This document shows, in pieces, positions 1 to 10,678 of a stretch of DNA of 64,000 bases. Below the pieces are notes generated by a model that saw only the letters and a list, made by a program, of their open reading frames with translations, was not told where the DNA came from and made no database searches. Numbering within the stretch: position 1 is the stretch's first letter; each line of letters begins with the position of its first letter. The DNA comes from Metallyticus violacea (lineage: Eukaryota; Arthropoda; Insecta; Mantodea; Metallyticidae): contig CM060843.1 in assembly GCA_030762175.1 (NCBI GenBank), positions 31,034,001-31,098,000 on the forward strand, given 5' to 3'. Both the position numbers and the translations under genes were made by a program.

Positions 1-273
1 ACTCTTGTTTTAGAAAGGCCCAACCTTACTATTTCTGTAACTGCCGGTCTTCCATAAAAGCAATGTTTTCAGAAGTCAGCACCTCCAAGGGCTGACCTGC
101 ACACTCTTCATCTTCAATGCTTTCTCGACCCATTCAAAACATTTTTTGGTCCATTCTTTTATGGTACAATATGAGGGGGATGCTTCCCCCTATATACCAT
201 CCGATTGCTGTTAAATTTAATTTGGAGTAAGTGCTTCTTTTGTGAAGAACTTAATAGCAACTCGATACTCCAT
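1..273 (-). pseudogene. mariner-like transposase N-terminus, cut by window edge
   Basis: Read on the minus strand from an ATG at 273, the translation starts with MEYRVAIKFFTKEALTP, the typical start of the mariner/SETMAR helix-turn-helix region. It continues, after frame changes, into stretches resembling SPSYCTIKEW and GRESIEDEECAGQP, the second HTH and linker of that family. It runs off the left edge. The same family occurs at 59.4 kb, with start MEYRAVIKFFTKEQLTP. Internal stops and frameshifts make it a dead relic. The family assignment is by recognition of these motifs and no search was run. Confidence 0.7.
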
Positions 274-463
274 TTTGAATATGTTACAATATTCTACATA
301 AAACCTTCTTTATGCAACTATATCTGAACAACTGAACATAGCAGACCAAAAGTTACACCTGCAATTATTTACTTAACAGAAAAGGACACCAGATAAGGGT
401 CTTGTGAAGGTGATAATCCTTATCGGCCAAGCCGGAAACTTAAGGACCTACCCTCATATTTTC

Positions 464-806
464 AGGTATATTTCTAAGGAGACATTTAAAAATGGAATTA
501 AAATTATGCACAGTGAACATATTTAGCTGTTTCCTGTTTTTGCTCAATTCTTATTTTTACTCCATTTGGGTCCCATACATATTGGCTGCACTGCCATAAT
601 AAGTGTTATTTCCAATCGCTTTGTGCTTTGACTGAAAAACAAATAAAGTCTTTCAACTAACATCTATTTTCAGGTATATTTCTAATGGCATCATTTAGAA
701 TTGAATTAAAAGTATATGCAATGAATATATTTAGCTGTTTTCTGTTTTTGTTCAATCCTTACTTTTATTTCGTTTAGGTCCCAGACATATTTGCTACACT
801 GCCATA
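464..806. repeat. tandem duplication, two diverged ~135-bp units
   Basis: Unit 1 (about 467-600) and unit 2 (about 672-806) both begin TTTTCAGGTATATTTCTAA and end near ACTGCCATAA. They share the internal block ATATTTAGCTGTTT, with scattered substitutions. About 70 bp separates them. No coding capacity is seen. Confidence 0.75.
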
Positions 807-857
807 ACCTTGGCCATGACATTTGACAGATGAGATAAATTTTCTATCCATTGAATT

Positions 858-1896
858 TTAACTTTGGCATCCAATGACAAAGCAGTATGGTCTTCCATCT
901 CTTTGAATCCTAAAATAGCTTTCATTTATTTTTATTTCATAAGGTTTTCTAAAAGATTCTTGAACTATATGAACATATCTGAAAATTTTACTTAATTGAT
1001 TATTTTTGCTCATATTTTGTGTAGTATCCAAGATTATAGAAAAAAATTGTGCAAACTTGATTTCATTCACGATTTTATTCTCTACTTTCTGTGATAACAG
1101 CTGAATTAATTCTTTTTGGATTTTTGAACTGAGGTATTTTTCAGATGCTTCTGGTTCATGTACGTCATGCTGCTACAATATCAAATTATACTTACACAAT
1201 AAAGTCCAAAATGGCTGAAAAATGTCTACAGTGAAATATTGTGTGTTAAAATTTCTTTGATAAGCACTGTCAATCACTAACATTCAAAGGATGCTGAACT
1301 TCTTTTAGCAATAACCAGCATGGCTCAAAATAAACAAAGTCTCATTTTCTAGAATAACAGAGTCATTTTCTTGTCATTTTAACCTAGATTTTGTTAATTT
1401 TTCAATAATTAATGGAGAAAGTTTATTGCTTTGAATCTTTCGGAAATAGACCTTGGGATTGCAAGGCTCACGCCTTATAATAAATGTCTTTGTGTCATCA
1501 GTTAAAATATCTGGAAAATATGTAAGGCTATATAATAAATGCCTTTGTGTCATTGGAAAATTAGCACGTTCGGTAAGAAATTCATCTCTAATACTAGCAG
1601 TATCATCAAAGAAACATTTGTATTCTGCTGTGTGCTATTACTTCCATTCTCAATTTCAGTAGAAATATCAGGTTTCTTACCAATATGAACATTCACAATC
1701 TATCTTCACCACTAATATTCTTCACTGTGCTACTGCTTGAATTTGCATTACTGTCATTTGTTCCTAGAGAACCAGATGCTCTACTAGAATATGGGCTATT
1801 ACACCTTTCATTTATTATTTCTGACTTAGTATTAAAGAAAGAATCTATTTTCAGTAATTTTAAAAGTGAACTTTCAATCTCTCCTTTTTTCTCCAT
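858..1896 (-). pseudogene. hAT-type (ZMYM1-like/DUF4371) transposase relic
   Basis: Two minus-strand blocks fit one broken protein. Block 1693-1896 starts MEKKGEIESSLLKLLK and is serine/asparagine-rich, like the N-terminus of ZMYM1-like hAT transposases. Block 858-1070 carries FSIILDTTQNMSKNNQLSKI followed by FRYVHI, the first catalytic-Asp region of the DUF4371 RNase H fold. Between them (about 1400-1690) a third reading frame gives a plausible linker with DILTDDTKTFIIRREPCNPK. Frames change several times and the C-terminal hAT dimerisation domain is missing, so it is a degraded fragment. Confidence 0.6.
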
Positions 1897-1919
1897 TTTT
1901 GTGCACCACTAAAATATTC

Positions 1920-2950
1920 CTAACTAAATATTGTACTTACGAAGCTGTTGACAATGGAGTGGCAATATAACGCAACTTGGTATTCATTTTTTACTAACTA
2001 ATTTTAAGTGTCTTTCATTTAAAAACAAAACGAAACAAAATACATAAAATGTAAAAATTACTAGAGCTAGGTTATTTTTAGTCTAATGTTATAAGTGTCA
2101 CGAGAACATAATCAAGCACAATATTTCACTTCTACCACTGTACTACACTTGTTGTAATATCCAAGCTAAGCGGCACTGCATCTCCCTCAATAATGCTCAC
2201 CCCTGGACATTATCTCCCTTTTTCCATTTTGGGCAGTTGCACTTTCTCAGTAAGCAGCTGCACAATAACCTCACTGTATATACCACCTTCTTCAACTATT
2301 GACAACACTATTGTAGTTGAAAGAATCTTTTCAATCCTCTAACATCTCTAAAGTTGATTAACATTTACATAGGTGAGGAGCAACTGACAGGACTGGCTCA
2401 TTTTTACATAATTTAAAATGATAAAATAATACAGAGGTTTACAAAGGGCAAGAACAGAAGCTTACTCTTTCTTCTCTAGATAAGGCGTGGGGGAATAATA
2501 CTAGTAGAGGTATTTGTTTTCGTAACTATTTTGTAGTTAATAGATGGTAAAATGTGGGTGTCTATAATATCATTGTTACAACAGTTCTTCTAAATTTCTT
2601 AGATAAATAATAATGCATGGAGATAATATAATTAGATTGTAGTACAATACTTTATATATCAATCCACAGCAAATGTTATGTACTACCTTAATATGTTCAC
2701 AAATTTTCAATAAATTTGTGCAAGAAATTATAATTTTAACATAAATGTCTCGTGTATCCCATGAGTTAATACTGTCATAAAGCTTAACAAATTATTAGGG
2801 GTAACAATGCCACATTATAACTGGGCTAAATTTTGTATGTTATTTTATGCTTCGTAATTCTTTATAATGCTACAAAAAGTAGTTTTATTATTATAAATGC
2901 CAAAAGGTTATTAGAAGTATCTTTATATAGCATAGTTCAAAGTTTTATTT
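1920..2950. other. no gene recognised
   Basis: AT-rich sequence with only short ORFs. No repeat family was recognised. Confidence 0.6.
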
Positions 2951-2983
2951 GCAGCTGCAATCAACTCTGTCAGAAAAGAACAT

Positions 2984-3235
2984 ATGTCGGTAATTGCTGC
3001 CGCAAGGAAATACAAAATACCTTACAGCACTTTAAGAGATCATCTACGAAAAGATTCTACCAGCTCTAAATTAGATAAGAAGTTCATTTTAATCAGGGGA
3101 TTATGTGAGAGGATAATTAAACTAACCAATGTAGATCTTCTGCTAACATCAAGAGTCTTAAGAAGTGATATTTACACATTTTGTGAAGAGAATAAAGTGA
3201 AATACAATTTCAACAAAGAAAATAAAAAAAAAAAG
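2984..3235 (+). pseudogene. pogo/Tigger-type transposase N-terminal HTH fragment
   Basis: The 84-residue reading frame starts MSVIAAARKYKIPYSTLRDH, a pipsqueak-like HTH typical of pogo/Tigger and CENP-B-like proteins. It is followed by a CENP-B-type second HTH: LTSRVLRSDIYTFCEENK, then an FNKE motif that normally precedes the linker to the DDE domain. A run of A codes a lysine stretch and a stop at 3236-3238, and no catalytic domain follows. It is therefore a truncated relic. The upstream reading frame is open to about 2950, so the ATG may not be the original start. Confidence 0.7.
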
Positions 3236-3238
3236 TAA

Positions 3239-3648
3239 TAGAAATACAAAGGCTGTGAAATAGAACCAGATGAATTATAGGTAATATTGCTGCAATATCT
3301 AATAAAAGCAGCATGACATGTCGAGTTCATTTGATTGCTTTCAGGAAGCCATTAGCAGTAAGAAAATAGTGTATTCAATAAATGAATTTCTATAAAGATG
3401 ACTTTTGTTATGGTTTTGTAATTAACAATACGGTATTATTATTCATACCATGCTGACATTAACACCCACAGGCATAGGGAATAATGCCAAAATATAGGTT
3501 ATTAAACTATATTGTGTTTTTTTTTTTGTTTTTTTTGCTTGAATGGGTGATAAATCAGTTTTTGTATCTTTAATTAATATTGGTAATATTTGACTGTGGA
3601 TTTACATATGAACAAATCTGCATGACCTTTACGTAAAAATGGCCCGAA
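3239..3648. other. no gene recognised
   Basis: AT-rich, with a short T-rich run near 3518-3537. No coding or repeat signal was recognised. Confidence 0.5.
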
Positions 3649-3725
3649 AAACCTTAATATTAATTGATATCATTGTTTTATTCAGTTGAACTACACACTC
3701 TTAAAGTTTCACTTACTTTTTATAA

Positions 3726-4499
3726 ATGTATGGAACCGGTTTCAATAGTTTTAACCCTACAGCACACAAACATGCAGTAATTAACAGTTTAACACACCGG
3801 CTAGTTAACCTACAAATTAGCAAAGAAGAATATTTTAAAGAATACAAACAAATAGAAGAAACAGCAGTTAAAAATGGTTTTAAAAAAGAACTAGTACATA
3901 AAAAGGTGGAGAAATTCAAGAGACAAAAACATATCAAAGAAACCACAACACTTTCAGCAACAAAAGATAAACTTATTTTTAAAAAATTCACATATCATCC
4001 ATGGGCCACAAAAAAATTTCAGAATATTCTTAAAGATTTTAATATCAGGTTGGCACCGATTAATAGATTTAATGTTCAAAATTTGCTGATAGATAATGTT
4101 AATGACAGTATTCCACAAGAAGAAAAATCAGGTATTTACAAAATAAACTGTGCAGAATGTGAAAAAATCTACATAGGGAAAACAAAGAGAAACATAGGCA
4201 CACGGTTAAAGGAACATTTCAGGAACATAAAGTACAAGCAAATAGAGAAATCAGCAGTAACATATCATTTTTGGACACAAAATCACGACATAATAAATAA
4301 AACAAAATTATTAAAATCAGTACAAGGACCTACGGAATTAGCAACCTGGGAGAAAATCTACATCTACAAATACAAAGACAGCAAAATGAACTTTGACATT
4401 GTCGGGGATGAAAACATAAACTACAAGTTTATCACACCGCCACCAGAGCAAAATGTATATTCCCACAGCTCAACGAATGATCCGACAGTTGAACTTTAG
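3726..4499 (+). CDS. PLE polyprotein C-terminal part with GIY-YIG endonuclease (P1)
   Basis: A 257-residue open frame. The first few residues come from the inverted arm, and real PLE sequence starts near SFNPTAHKHAVINSLTHRL. Residues 10-130 are the basic RT-to-endonuclease linker, with the conserved FTYHPWATKKFQNI and LAPINRFNVQNLL blocks. From residue 136 comes the GIY-YIG nuclease: GIYKINC, then KIYIGKTKR with the arginine-rich helix RLKEHFRNIKYKQ, and a late glutamate in LATWEKIYIY. The RT domain is absent, so it is a 5'-truncated product that could not reverse transcribe by itself. There are no internal stops, suggesting a fairly recent insertion. Confidence 0.85.
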   Translation: MYGTGFNSFNPTAHKHAVINSLTHRLVNLQISKEEYFKEYKQIEETAVKNGFKKELVHKKVEKFKRQKHIKETTTLSATKDKLIFKKFTYHPWATKKFQNILKDFNIRLAPINRFNVQNLLIDNVNDSIPQEEKSGIYKINCAECEKIYIGKTKRNIGTRLKEHFRNIKYKQIEKSAVTYHFWTQNHDIINKTKLLKSVQGPTELATWEKIYIYKYKDSKMNFDIVGDENINYKFITPPPEQNVYSHSSTNDPTVEL

Positions 4500-4500
4500 C

Positions 4501-4543
4501 CTGGCTGAAGATGGGAACAAAATGTTCTCGAAACCGGTTCCAT
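4501..4543 (+). ncRNA. hammerhead-like ribozyme motif (P1)
   Basis: CTGAAGA core box, one extra T, stem II GGGAACA/TGTTCTC around AAA, then GAAA, then ACCGGT (self-complementary, stem III usable in a dimer). TGG before the core and CCA after the cleavage position can pair as stem I. PLEs are known to carry hammerhead motifs. Folding here was done by eye. Confidence 0.7.
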
Positions 4544-4667
4544 ACATTTATAAAAAGTAAGTGAAGCTTTCAGAGTGTGTAGTTCAACTGAATCATACAA
4601 TGATATTAATTAATATGATTGGCTTCACTGTACAAGTTCCAATTTACATTTAAGTAAACCTTAATAT

Positions 4668-5265
4668 GTCATTATTCCCTTAAGGTACCTTAAGTCTTTT
4701 TGGTCAAAATCTTAAAAATGTATTCTAAACATATTTCTTCTTTTAAGAGACTAATATGTAATATGTCAAATTCTTGCTTTCTGTTAATTAAAGAGATGAC
4801 TTCTATTTTGTTATTAACCGTGAAAATTAAACTGGTTAAAAAACCTCTCCAATCTTTATTTCTCATAAATTTTGACAAAACACTCTACTTTCCAAAAATT
4901 GCCCTTTAGTTAATATTCTGCTGTATGTTATGTTTATGTGACAATGTTTGATTCCTCGTCTGAACATATAGCCTGAATATGATTTTTTCCACTAGATAAC
5001 ATTAGATGCTAAGGATTCATTCATCATTCTAATCTTGAGAGACTTTGGCAGTTGGCAGGTTGTTGAACAACACAAAATTTAGCTAAATCCTATGTGCAAA
5101 ATGGGCTGAACAATTCCACAAGCAATGGGGTCATTACAGTATAACAACATTAATAATAATAATCTGTTTCTTTTAAATAAATTTTTTCTATTTCCCCAAC
5201 ATGTCTGATTGTCTTGAAACAAATTTATTACATTAACAGAAAATTATCTCAAAAATGTTACTCAC
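4668..5265. other. VPS8 intronic/downstream sequence, no gene recognised
   Basis: It follows the last visible VPS8 exon in coding direction. I searched the minus strand for the next VPS8 exon and saw none. Only short ORFs are present. Confidence 0.5.
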
Positions 5266-5419
5266 CTTTAAGGCATTATCAAGTCTGTATCCCTCACTGT
5301 TAACAATATACGAATATACTTTGTGTGGACTAAATTCACAGAGCAATTCAATATACCTTTCCACTAAATCTGGGTCAAAGTTCATTTCATCTTTCATCTG
5401 TGCTAAAACATGTGAATCC
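5266..5419 (-). CDS. VPS8: VPS8 internal exon (sixth visible)
   Basis: VPS8 is the CORVET-specific subunit that links the Vps-C core to Rab5 on early endosomes. This 154-nt exon starts after TTTTCTTACAG and ends before GTGAGTAAC. Its first base completes an Arg codon begun in the previous exon (6324-6185). It encodes about 51 residues, including FDPDLVERYIELLCEFSPHK, from the C-terminal half alpha-solenoid of VPS8, and ends in phase 0 at Lys. The phase match with the exon before and the uninterrupted alignment to remembered VPS8 proteins support the call. The next exon should lie beyond the left edge or was not recognised. The intron to the previous exon is 765 bp and holds a long purine microsatellite. 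Confidence 0.92.
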
Positions 5420-5636
5420 CTGTAAGAAAAGCAAGACACATTTTTACAAAATAGCAAAACTGAATAAAACTATTATCCTATTATAAAGATTGCTTTAGTG
5501 CCTCAGAGTAACAATATGTAAAATCTAATGCTTAGAAATGAAATCTTTCAAGTTTCTTAAATAAATACACCCCTCTCCAGTTTGTTAAGAGATCTTGTTT
5601 AGGCACAGACAAGCATGTAAACACATGCACCCTGAC

Positions 5637-5720
5637 GAAGAAGAAGAAGAAGAAGAAGAAGAAGAAGAAGAAGGAGGAGGAGGAGGAGGAGGAGGAGGAG
5701 GAGGAGGAGGAGGAGGAGGG
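5637..5720. repeat. purine microsatellite (GAA)n to (GGA)n
   Basis: About ten GAA/AAG units pass directly into about fifteen GGA units, giving a pure purine strand of about 80 bases. It lies about 220 bp upstream (in gene sense) of the VPS8 exon at 5419-5266, inside a 765-bp intron, so in the transcript it is a polypyrimidine tract. Confidence 0.95.
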
Positions 5721-6184
5721 GAGAGATTATTTTTTAAGAGTTTAGGTATAATGTAGATTGCATGGTTATATTCAATTTTTGCCCAGTAACATCATAAGTA
5801 ATTCTTAAGTATTTGGATAGGTTCTAATCTAGGATGCACTGTATCAATTAGAAAAAAGAAAACTAGATTCGAGCAGAAGAAATGAATTTGACAAGTCAAT
5901 TGTTTTGAAAGTGGTTATAATCTTAGTGATCTAAACTGGTGCAATAATGTTTAATTTTATACTTATATTGTGTTATGCATTTAATCTGTTAATGATATAA
6001 TATGCTTACAATATCAAGAATACTTGTAATTTACAGCTAATAAACCATCTAATCTAAAACAAGTTTGTGTGATATAAGCAAAGAAAAAAAAACAGCAATC
6101 CTTTTTATAACCATAAACAATGCAATGAAAATATTTTTATTAAGTAAAATTTGTTATAATACATATTTTTCTTTTCTTCTTTAC

Positions 6185-6324
6185 CTGTAGTCAAAAATAC
6201 CTTGCAGGAATTGAAGTAATATCTTGGGTTCATTTTGTAACTTATTTACTATCTTTGGAATCATTAAAGGTGCTTGTACCATTAAGACCTGTGCTGTTTT
6301 TGTTGAATCTATATCCAAAAGTTC
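6185..6324 (-). CDS. VPS8: VPS8 internal exon (fifth visible)
   Basis: A 140-nt exon between TTTTTCAG and GTAAAG. It starts in phase 0 with Glu-Leu-Leu and ends two bases into an Arg codon finished by the 5419-5266 exon. It encodes about 46 residues containing LMIPKIVNKLQNEPKILLQF and FLQGIFDYR, alpha-solenoid repeat sequence of VPS8. The 16.1-kb intron before it holds PLE, LINE, Harbinger and SINE insertions, and no exon seems to be missing between it and the 22579-22399 exon because the protein alignment is continuous. Both splice sites are canonical and there are no in-frame stops. Confidence 0.92.
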
Positions 6325-6690
6325 CTGAAAAACAGAGAATAACAAAATTACTATTCAGTTTAATGAGGACTTTTAAATCAGAATTATCAATACTTTGTAA
6401 TAAAGTAAAAAAATATGTTTAAAAAAAACTTGAGTGCAAAAATAGATAAAACAATTAAACAGTAACATAAATATCACTATATTTTGAAGCTCTTAAGCTA
6501 TTCTTCAAAGACAGAAGACAAGTGATGGTAAAAGTAAACACTGAATCTCAAAGGCAATGTAATGCATGGAAACAGATAAAACAAGCAACAAAAGGAGAAA
6601 AAATAAGATAAATGTATTAATAATTGAAAAAATTAAAAATTTAAAAACAATTATAACAAAGTAGAGAGAGAAATATTAACATGTAAGACT
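6325..6690. other. no gene recognised
   Basis: AT-rich start of the 16.1-kb VPS8 intron. Only short ORFs are present. Confidence 0.5.
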
Positions 6691-7490
6691 TAAACCTGGT
6701 GGTGTACAGCCTTTATGCAACAATATAGCTGCTATCTATCTCTGTGGTAATTTTCATCAGGGATATCAGTTGGTACTGCATCAATAAGTGTTAAATTAAA
6801 CACATTATCAAAATCCTTACAGTAGGTCAGGGCATGCTGGGTAACCGGCAAGAGTACTTGGCTTTAACAGAATGTATGTAATTGTTCATATGGAGTGAAA
6901 CAATAGTAGAATTAAACCAATGCTTTGCAAAGTTTACAATATATACGGCATTCTTAGAAGCAGAGTTAGCAAATGCAGTAATCTTAAATTCTCTGGATAA
7001 ATATGGGCTGTGGAAGGAAAGACATGGCACAATTAGTTCATAGGTTTTGCATTTAGGGCATTGGCAACGATATGAGCCGGCAACTGCATGGGGTAATTTA
7101 GATGGAGATAGAATGTGGCAAAATGTACTTTTAAATCTAGGGGGTGTTATAAAAGTAAGACAGGATACAAATTTAGAAAAATCACTCAAGATGAATGCAA
7201 TAATAAAGTATGGCGACATTTTTTCAAAATAGGTTTGATGCTCTCAATTCCAGGGACGTAAATGGTAGAAAGGATGGTCTTAGAACTTTTGAGCTAGGTG
7301 TTTAACAAAGCTATCAAGAAATGAAAAGATGTTACAAAGAAGGTGGCCTGGAATTGAAACAGAAAAAGAAATAGATCTTTTGGCATGCAGGAGATGAAAG
7401 TTATCAAAATGAAGATACTTTTACATATTGGTGCAGCTTAATATGCATGAACCTAAGAAGAGTCATTGCATAAAGAAATATCAATATCTA
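6690..7490 (-). pseudogene. Penelope-like GIY-YIG protein relic, family P7
   Basis: The minus strand carries, across frame changes, a block like YVPGIESIKPILKK (about 7245), then YRCQCPKCKTYELI (Cys-containing block preceding the nuclease), FKITAFANSASKNAVYIV and NNYIHSVK. This order matches the C-terminal part of a PLE group with a CxxCxxC-like motif ahead of GIY-YIG. The nuclease core itself is damaged: the usual YIGETGR-type motif is not readable. The group is clearly different from families P1-P5 here. Confidence 0.55.
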
Positions 7491-7510
7491 GAAATGTAGA
7501 AGCAATGGGA

Positions 7511-7745
7511 GACAACCTCGGCCAGGGTTGATGGGTTTTTTGGGGCATAAAAGTCCTAAGTATGGCTTCCTTTGGAAGGGAAGTAAAGCTGTGGGTCCCA
7601 TGTCATAGATTTACTTTACATAAAATAACTTCAAGCCTGAAAGGAGAGGACTCTGAGCAAAATTTATTGGCCATTTCATGCCCTGAATTGAACAGGATGC
7701 TGATGACCTCAAATGTTAAAGAGCATTCATAAATAAACCAAAAAA
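7511..7745 (+). repeat. SINE-1 copy, 5'-truncated
   Basis: It matches the body of the SINE-1 copies at 10.7 and 50.4 kb: GGCTTCCTTTGGAAGGGAAG, the CTGAAAGGAGAGGACTCTGAG block and the ending GATGACCTCAAATGTTAAAG with an A-rich tail. Most of the tRNA-like head is missing. Confidence 0.85.
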
Positions 7746-8339
7746 ATTAGCAATAGAAGAAATAGAAGTGAACTTAACTGAAAATTTTGAGTTAAGGTTG
7801 GTAGGGAACTAACTGAGAGATTTTGAGCCATGGGTCTATATTTGAAAAAGAATTTAAGCACTTCAAAATATAGCGATATTTATGTTACTATTTAAGAATT
7901 TTATTTATTTCCACTTCTCCAGTTCTTATTATATTAGCTACATTGTTCCAAGAGTCACTTAGTACTATATTATATATACACACACACACACACACATACA
8001 CACTTGTCTTCTTGCCTAAGAACAACACAAGCTGTTCAAAATATTGTGATGATAAATCTGTGACTTCAAGTGTTTTATCCTTTTTCTTATTAGTTAGTGT
8101 TATTTTATATATATAATAAAATGAAAAATAAAGTAGCATATATATTCCAACAATAGCACAACTGGCTAAAAGACATGCCAATTAATTTGAGTGGAGGAAG
8201 TAACATTCCACAAGGCATAATGATAGAGATAGCTTAATGAATCTGTTGAGTCATATACCATACATAACCAAAACCAATCAAATCAATGAAAGAGGCTTAA
8301 TAATGATACATATATATAAAAAATAAAGTAAGTACCTGT
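7746..8339. other. no gene recognised; short (CA)n
   Basis: A (CA)n run lies at about 7978-8004. Otherwise AT-rich with no recognised coding. Confidence 0.6.
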
Positions 8340-8515
8340 TGGAACAGTTCGAGAGATTTTATTCATAAATGTTACACTATTATGTATATGTTACATCATG
8401 GGTATTAGGTGTATAGAATCATGAATTAACAGGCACTCAAGGATCAAGGAAATAATGTAAAACTGTAATTGTAATGTGTGGAAATAATAAATATTCATTC
8501 ATTCATGTGTGATAT
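8340..8515 (+). mobile_element. probable LINE 3' tail ending in ATTC repeats
   Basis: GC-poor 3'-UTR-like sequence ending AAATAATAAATATTCATTCATTC. Similar ATTC-rich ends occur at the ends of LINE copies at about 40.9, 45.5 and 59.0 kb. It has no coding content, so this is inference from the tail. Confidence 0.35.
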
Positions 8516-8519
8516 GCAT

Positions 8520-9560
8520 GGCAATGGGTAACTGTACTTTGCCCCAACAGCTGCTCAAAATGTTCACCATCCATCTCATTGCATCACTATGCTAGATACA
8601 CAACACTCTGGGTTGCCCCTAAACTCCTGCTCTTCTCTGATGTTACCAATAGTCACAAGCAGCAACGAGTGCTATCTTGTTCTCCGAGATTGCCCTTTAT
8701 GTTACTCCATAGACAGTAGTCCAAGAGACTCAGATCTGGTGACCTTGGGAGCCAAGATACAGGCTCTGTGGCTAATCCATTGTAGTGGATGTTGCTGATT
8801 CAACTCCTGGGATTTCAACTGGTGCAATGTGCACCATCAAGCTGGAACCATGTGATACATCATAAGGGATATCTTCTAGGAGGATGAGCAGAGTTTCCCT
8901 AAGAAACAGGGCATATTTCTGCCATCCAGATGTTCAGGAAGAAGGTATGGGTCTTACCATCAATGAACCTTGCCCATACCATTTATCCTTCAGTGAACTA
9001 GGTGACCTCTTTCCGGCACTGCATGTGGATTCACGTGGGCACACCAGGACTATTGTAGTAGTTAAATACACCATTCCTTGTAAATTAGTCACATTTGACC
9101 ACAGTACTGTTAGGAGAAGCTGTTCTCTGCAGTGTGTGATGAGGATGATCACTCTCCATGACATGACAAGCAATCGTATATAGGTACATGTTGTCTTCCT
9201 GCAAAGTATTATGGACAGGACTGTGATGCTTGTGCAATCTGGATTGTGCTCAAAAGATCGTCTTCTGGAAGCATTGCGAGCACTCCCTCCTTCACCTGAG
9301 GTGTGCAATAAACCACTGGACAACCACAATCTGACGTTGGGATGGGTACCATACCTGTTTTCCTTGTGCATCTGTCCAGCCATTCAACACATGATTTGAA
9401 TGATGGCTTACAGGATATCTTACCTTATTGAGTCTTTCAGATACATAGGAATAATTAACACCCTCACCCAGGATACAATAATATATGTCACAGTAATCTG
9501 CCAAACTGTGGAGCTCCATCATATTGCTATGATGAAAAATGTCCAAATGACGTGGCACAC
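8520..9560 (-). pseudogene. Tc/IS630-like DDE transposase relic (DUF4817-type)
   Basis: In shifting minus-strand frames the family order is readable. Near 9100-9000 there is FTRNGVFNYYNS (first catalytic region). Near 8830 comes a TWFQLDGAHCT block, counterpart of the usual FQxDGAPxH. Near 8700 comes SWLPRSPDLSLLDYCLW, counterpart of WPPRSPDLTPLDFFLWG. Upstream sequence up to about 9560 is the likely HTH/linker part. Many frameshifts and stops make it inactive. Other relics of this broad group are at 10.2, 12.7, 22.7, 27.0 and 34.8 kb. Confidence 0.65.
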
Positions 9561-10382
9561 CACCAGGGCAGATGTTTTAAAATGAATATTGCTACCATTT
9601 GAATGAGTTGACTCTGCATTTTACTTAGAAATTTTCATTGCTTAATGGTAGATATGCTTTGTTTTTGCCAGTTCCTACAATGTACTGAGCAGGCCACCAA
9701 TGCCAGCTGTGACCATGCCATCTACATAAGAAAACAACTCTGATGTAAAATGTAATGGGGCTCTTTTCGATGTATTAAGGAAGTGGACTTTGCTTACAAC
9801 TACACTGGATGTTACTTGCCCCATTTGACTCTGGGTGAATACTGTGAGATAGAGGTTTGGTTCCTATTCTCATTCTAATTATTCTGCTCCCCTTTAATAT
9901 GGCTGAGATTATTGGATGGCACAGTATAATATACCAAGGGTGCCAAAAAATGTATACACACTTTCACAGTAGATATCTATTTAATATATTTTAAAGTTGG
10001 ACCGAAAAACAACAGTAATGTGTAGTATGATGCTCTGTAAATAGATGTGACTCACATACATTATGATAGCATTGCTACATGACAGGTAAATCAACAATGA
10101 ACAAATGAGGCCAAGATTATCATAAATCAACAATGAACAAATGAAGCCAAGATTATTGTATGATGTTCTGTAATCAGATGTGACTCACATTACGTTATGC
10201 TAGCATTGCTATAACAAAATGGAGCCAAGATTATCGTTTGAACAGCGGAAAGCAATTTTGAAGTGGTAATGGAAAACTGAAAGTGTTGTTAGAGTTCAAA
10301 GGCAATGGGGACACATGTATAAAACAGATTCTCCAGATCTAACTCCGTTGGACTTCTACCAATGGGGAGTCGGTCCTGGTGG

Positions 10383-10678
10383 TGTAGTTTTTTTTTTTTT
10401 GATTAGTGTTTAACGCCCGTTTTTACTACTGAGGCACCACAGGCGGTGGACACTGATGATACATGTGATGAAATGATAAATTGGGAAAGGATATTTTTTT
10501 TAAGGAAGGAAGCGTTCCAGGCCTAAGTTTAGGTGCCTCCCCGGCATTTGCCAGTTATGAAGATTGAGGAAAACCTGGAAAAAACCCCAGTCAGGGAGGA
10601 CGGTCCTGGCGGGATTCGAACCCCAGACCTCCCGCTCACGAGTCCGTGCCTTAACGACCTCGGCCACCCGTGGCGGTC
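10383..10678 (-). repeat. SINE-2 copy inserted in a SINE-1
   Basis: Full-length reverse copy: tRNA-like head at the right (GGCCGAGGTCGTTAAGGCAC as A-box side, GGGGTTCGAATCCCGCC as B box), body with GGCAAATGCCGGGGAGG, and T-rich left end. It is flanked by a repeated CTGGTGGTGTAG, part of the SINE-1 head, which is its target-site duplication. Confidence 0.88.

Larger units (their letters stand above)
3661..4655 (+). mobile_element. Penelope-like element, family P1, with inverted 5' arm
   Basis: A 12-bp direct repeat AAACCTTAATAT at 3649-3660 and 4656-4667 flanks the element and is read as its target-site duplication. The left arm (3661-3743) is the reverse complement of 4532-4613, including GGAACCGGTTTC and a GTAAGTGAAGC-type block. 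The right side extends a further 42 bp past the inverted arm and contains GGCTTCACTGTACAAGTTCC, a terminal motif shared with other PLEs here. Between the arms lies a truncated PLE ORF and a hammerhead-like motif. The left arm joins mid-ORF sequence at the GAAACCGGTTCC block. Confidence 0.85.

Noticed and set aside
3726..3745. Natural ATG of the P1 ORF
   Set aside because: The ATG lies inside the inverted arm (complement of the sequence downstream of the ORF), so it is accidental.
5637..5720. CRISPR or other spaced array
   Set aside because: It is a simple trinucleotide repeat with no spacers, and the genome is eukaryotic.
6827..7219. A host gene encoding a 130-residue cysteine-containing protein
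   Set aside because: The Cys block and the following residues match the region ahead of the nuclease in a PLE group; neighbours are also PLE pieces in other frames.
8934..9383. A 149-residue open frame as a gene
   Set aside because: The transposase landmarks lie in the other two minus-strand frames; this open frame is a shadow.
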